This document shows, piece by piece, positions 61,145 to 64,000 of a stretch of DNA of 64,000 bases. The translations under genes and the position numbers were made by a program. The stretch comes from Sclerodactyla briareus (Eukaryota > Echinodermata > Holothuroidea > Dendrochirotida > Sclerodactylidae): assembly GCA_026419785.1 (NCBI GenBank), contig JAODTK010005780.1:248001-312000 (forward strand), in the 5' to 3' direction. How positions within the stretch are numbered: the stretch's first letter is position 1; each line of letters begins with the position of its first letter. The notes beneath the pieces are model-generated. The model was given only the letters and a program-made list of their open reading frames with translations. It was not told where the DNA came from and made no database searches.

Positions 61145-62530
61145 GAAACGACGAACCAACATTTTGGGAATCTGTAATCAGTGGAAAATTTTAACATTTT
61201 GTCAGACCTCGATCTTATAGCTGCCAGACTTTTTGGCTAGAATATCATAATTTGTGCTCCAACACTAATGTCACGTGGTGCGCGAGCGCGCAATTTTTCT
61301 GGGTTTTCCCGGCACATCTGGAAAAACAGGATCTCACCAGAAAATTTGGGACATTTAGCTATCTTTAGCTCTGCTGTCCCAACCATGATATGACTTCAGT
61401 AGCAGTTACCTGGAGAAAAATTGCGTTGGAAAATCGACAGCAAGTTGATCGCCGCGTAAGCACTGCACGTTCCAAATCGCGCGTGGTAGAGGAAGGAAAC
61501 GGACCGGAGGATAAAGGGCTTAGTAATCAAAAAGAGGTGGACTGTAGTTTTCAAGGTCAATGAGAAGTTTTGAGAATATCAGCTTTTACCTCAACAGAAT
61601 TATTGGTTAGGGGGCCAATGAGGTAGAAAAGTTCCCTAGAGTGTGCGGAGATGGGAAAGCGACGGGACAAAACCCACCACTATTATCACCGCCGCGAAGC
61701 GCGAAAATTTTTCACCTATTATCGCATTCGATGCGAATTCGGCACAATTACTGTCTTTCTTGAAATATTTCTTGTTGTGTTTTGCAAGATCTATTTCAAA
61801 CTGGTAGTCGAATACTGACCAAAGAATATTTTTTGCCGACGTTTCGACCGTTGGAACTACCTCACCCCACCCCCTACAAAACAAAACATTGCTCAAATGC
61901 ATTTTCATCAAAAAATATTTTTCGGCCTCAAAATCTGATTGGGGGGCACACGCCTCCCCGTGCCGCCCCCCCCCCGTGGCGGCGCCACTGAAATACATAA
62001 CATAATTTCCTGTGTTGTCCATGTGTGACGTCATGCCTTATTACGCAATCGGGATTCTCCCCAAATTCTCTCCTTAAATGGGCCCAAACTTCGAAGGCCA
62101 ATAACTCCACATAGGAACCTCGTATCGTGAAATGGGGGTTCGGGCCTATAGATAGAGTTTTCCATTCTCCACAATATAACCTCTGTTGTATCCAAGCCTG
62201 CAGTTGCCCTTTAAGAATGAAATAAAGCCCAATCACAATTCCATTATATATATATATATATATATAGGAAAAATCGCCACCATACAGCAAAACAAAACAT
62301 CTCCGGTGATTGGTATAATGTATATAAGATGACAAAAAGAATACCCGTAGCGGGATATTCCTTCGATGACCCTTGTATTAAAATTTCGATGTTTTTCGGA
62401 AGGGTTTACGGCTTCCTTCTCCTGAACATACAATTTTACAACATTGTGCAATAATACTATATACAAAGTACAACTAGCCCCCGAGACAGAACCCCTACAA
62501 GTGCTATAACAACCCGATTCCCGTCAGTGC
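61145..62530. other. No gene recognised; TE-like terminus
   Basis: 61,930-61,990 contains GTGGCGGCGCCACTG next to a C-rich run, in the style of some hAT termini. (TA)n at 62,246-62,264. A 132-codon minus frame (61,636-62,034) has no recognisable domain. Confidence 0.4.
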
Positions 62531-62539
62531 AGTTATCGA

Positions 62540-64000
62540 CTAGTTCCCGCTGGCTACCTTTTCCATGTTTATTCCGTTGGGCTGGCAAGTCCTTAGTGGC
62601 GTTATCCAGTATTGCTCCCTTTGTTCCCGTCGTGTTTTGTCACAGTTAGGCAGGCTACGTAACCCAATAAGTTCAAATTTAGTACAAGAGCCCCCAAATG
62701 CTTGCCTTAGCGGAGTGTTTGCGTTCTTGAATTCTTGTCCATGTCCTCTGTGTCTCCGTCTTAGTTCACCCCCAATTTCACCTACATATTGTTTTTTTGA
62801 CAGTCTAGGCAGTTTATTAGATAGATGACTGATTTAGTGGTGTACGTGACTGAATCCCAAATCTGAAACGTTTGACCAGAAGAGTTACACTTGAAAGTGG
62901 TCGTTTTACTGAGAGCGCTACACGTAACGCAGTTACGTTTGTGGGTACGGTAGCAACCCCTCCTGGCATTAGAAACAGCATTTGTGGAGATTTTTGCCCT
63001 CACGCGAAGTTTCCGCAAGAATTGGGGGGTTGGCGGAAGATTACTTTGGGAGGGGAAGGAAATTCATTCAATATGCCACGTTGCCAAATGTTGAAATGCC
63101 TGTTAATAATCTCCTTGAGAGGCGGGAGGCGGGGATTTCTAGTTATGACTAGTGGCACTTTCCCATGTGATTTATCATGTTGAACCTTTTGTGTGCGTTT
63201 TTCAAAAGGTCCTCCTGGATTGACTATCAGCCTTCGTGATTTTGCCTCTTACACGATCACGTGGGTACCCCCTTGGGTGAGATTCTTTTCGAGGGTTTCA
63301 AAACTTTTGTCTTTGTCAGTAGCTTCAGAACAAATACATTTGTACCAAAGAGCCTGACTGTAGATCATGTTATCTAATACTCTTTTAATCATGGTAAGGG
63401 AGTATTCGCCTACATGGGGTCTGTACACTGGGGTTTAGTATACAAACTCGTATTGATTATACCCTCCTCCAGTGTAAGAGACAGGTCTAGGAAAGGCAAA
63501 TGAGTACTCCCAAATTCTGATGTGAATTCTATTTGCCCCGGACATATATCATTGATTGCTACCATAAATTCCTTAAAACTGTCATTGCTTCCCTTCCACA
63601 AACCCCCTGAGTCATCAATATCACGTGCCCATCTGACAGGTGCTACATTTATGGTTCTTTCCATTATTTCCTCAAAAACACCCATACCCAAGCAGGCGTA
63701 CCCAGGAGCCATTTTAGGACCTATTGAAGTCCCATGAATTTGAATGTGGTCTAAACAAATCTCTAGGCAGGAGATCAGGTTTTCTGTACTGGGAACCTGA
63801 CACGAACGCTTGTTTAATGCGTCCCTGACACCCTTTAGGCCCAAATGGCGGGGCATACTCGGGTACATGGCCTTGACATCTATGGTAAACATAGAAATAT
63901 CCTTCTCAAGAGGGCCACTGTCGTTAATAGCTTTAATGATATTAAGTATATGTTTAGTGCAAGAACGAAGGAAAGGATGGTAGTTTTTGCATTTCAGGAT
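62540..64000 (-). mobile_element. Penelope-like element, RT to GIY-YIG, runs off window
   Basis: The minus strand is open from the window edge through MFTIDVKAMYPSMPRHLGLK (63,892), GTSIGPKMAPGYACLGMGVF near 63,730-63,670 and STHLPFLDLSLTLEEGIINT to 63,410. It then shifts one base into SQALWYKCICSEATDKDKSF with one in-frame stop near 63,255. A further shift leads to the GIY-YIG part: TTKSVIYLINCLDCQK near 62,838-62,790, then GEIGGELRRRHRGH and a C-terminal W..PL.T..P.GIN-like end before a stop at 62,540. Penelope-like elements couple this RT to a GIY-YIG endonuclease. About 197 codons of RT are uninterrupted, so the copy is relatively young, but the three breaks make it inactive as written. 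Confidence 0.9.

Noticed and set aside
61920-61990. hAT-like terminus GTGGCGGCGCCACTG
   Set aside because: No matching opposite terminus or 8-bp target duplication could be seen, so no element was called.
63522-63737. 71-codon plus frame
   Set aside because: Antisense to the Penelope-like RT.

Overview
This window is eukaryotic, non-coding-rich genomic DNA. It is AT-biased, with many microsatellites, poly(C)/poly(G) tracts, interspersed repeats and decayed transposable elements, and a few split exons that end in GT..AG splice signals. No bacterial features (operons, ribosome-binding sites, CRISPR) are visible. The mixture of Polinton, Penelope-like, DIRS-like, Gmr1-like Gypsy and several LINE relics, plus a CYP4-type P450, points to an invertebrate animal, probably a marine deuterostome such as an echinoderm. 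That placement is inference.

Layout. 1-6.4 kb: AGGTCA-rich repeat, a duplicated small exon of a possible secreted protein, a CR1/L2-like LINE (2.5-4.3 kb), a foldback repeat and a long TA microsatellite. 7.7-9.0 kb: three well-preserved exons of a clan-4 (CYP4-like) cytochrome P450, minus strand. 9.4-10.2 kb: a Penelope-like fragment. 10.9-27.6 kb (copy A) and 47.3-58.3 kb (copy B) are the two arms of a large, diverged, collinear same-strand duplication. Both arms carry decayed CYP4-like exons 1 and 2 (minus strand), a LINE with a (TATG)n tail and a DIRS-like RNase H fragment. Copy A also holds an unidentified decayed reading frame (12.3-13.5 kb) that copy B lacks. 27.6-39.9 kb is mostly repeats, including arrays dense in AGGTCA/TGACCT, tandem duplications and a MITE-like unit. 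39.9-40.7 kb is a LINE fragment and 40.9-43.8 kb a decayed Polinton/Maverick protein-primed DNA polymerase B. 45.9-47.5 kb is a decayed copy of a multi-copy invertebrate gene family of unknown function. 50.5-51.65 kb is an L1-like RT. 58.3-60.7 kb is a Gypsy-class element with the unusual order protease-integrase-RT (Gmr1-like). 60.8-61.1 kb is a LINE 3' end. 62.5-64.0 kb is a Penelope-like element with a GIY-YIG domain that runs off the window.

The only host gene recognised with confidence is the P450. Almost every coding remnant is broken by single-base indels. Most of this is probably decay, but some breaks lie in homopolymers of otherwise intact exons, so assembly error cannot be excluded.
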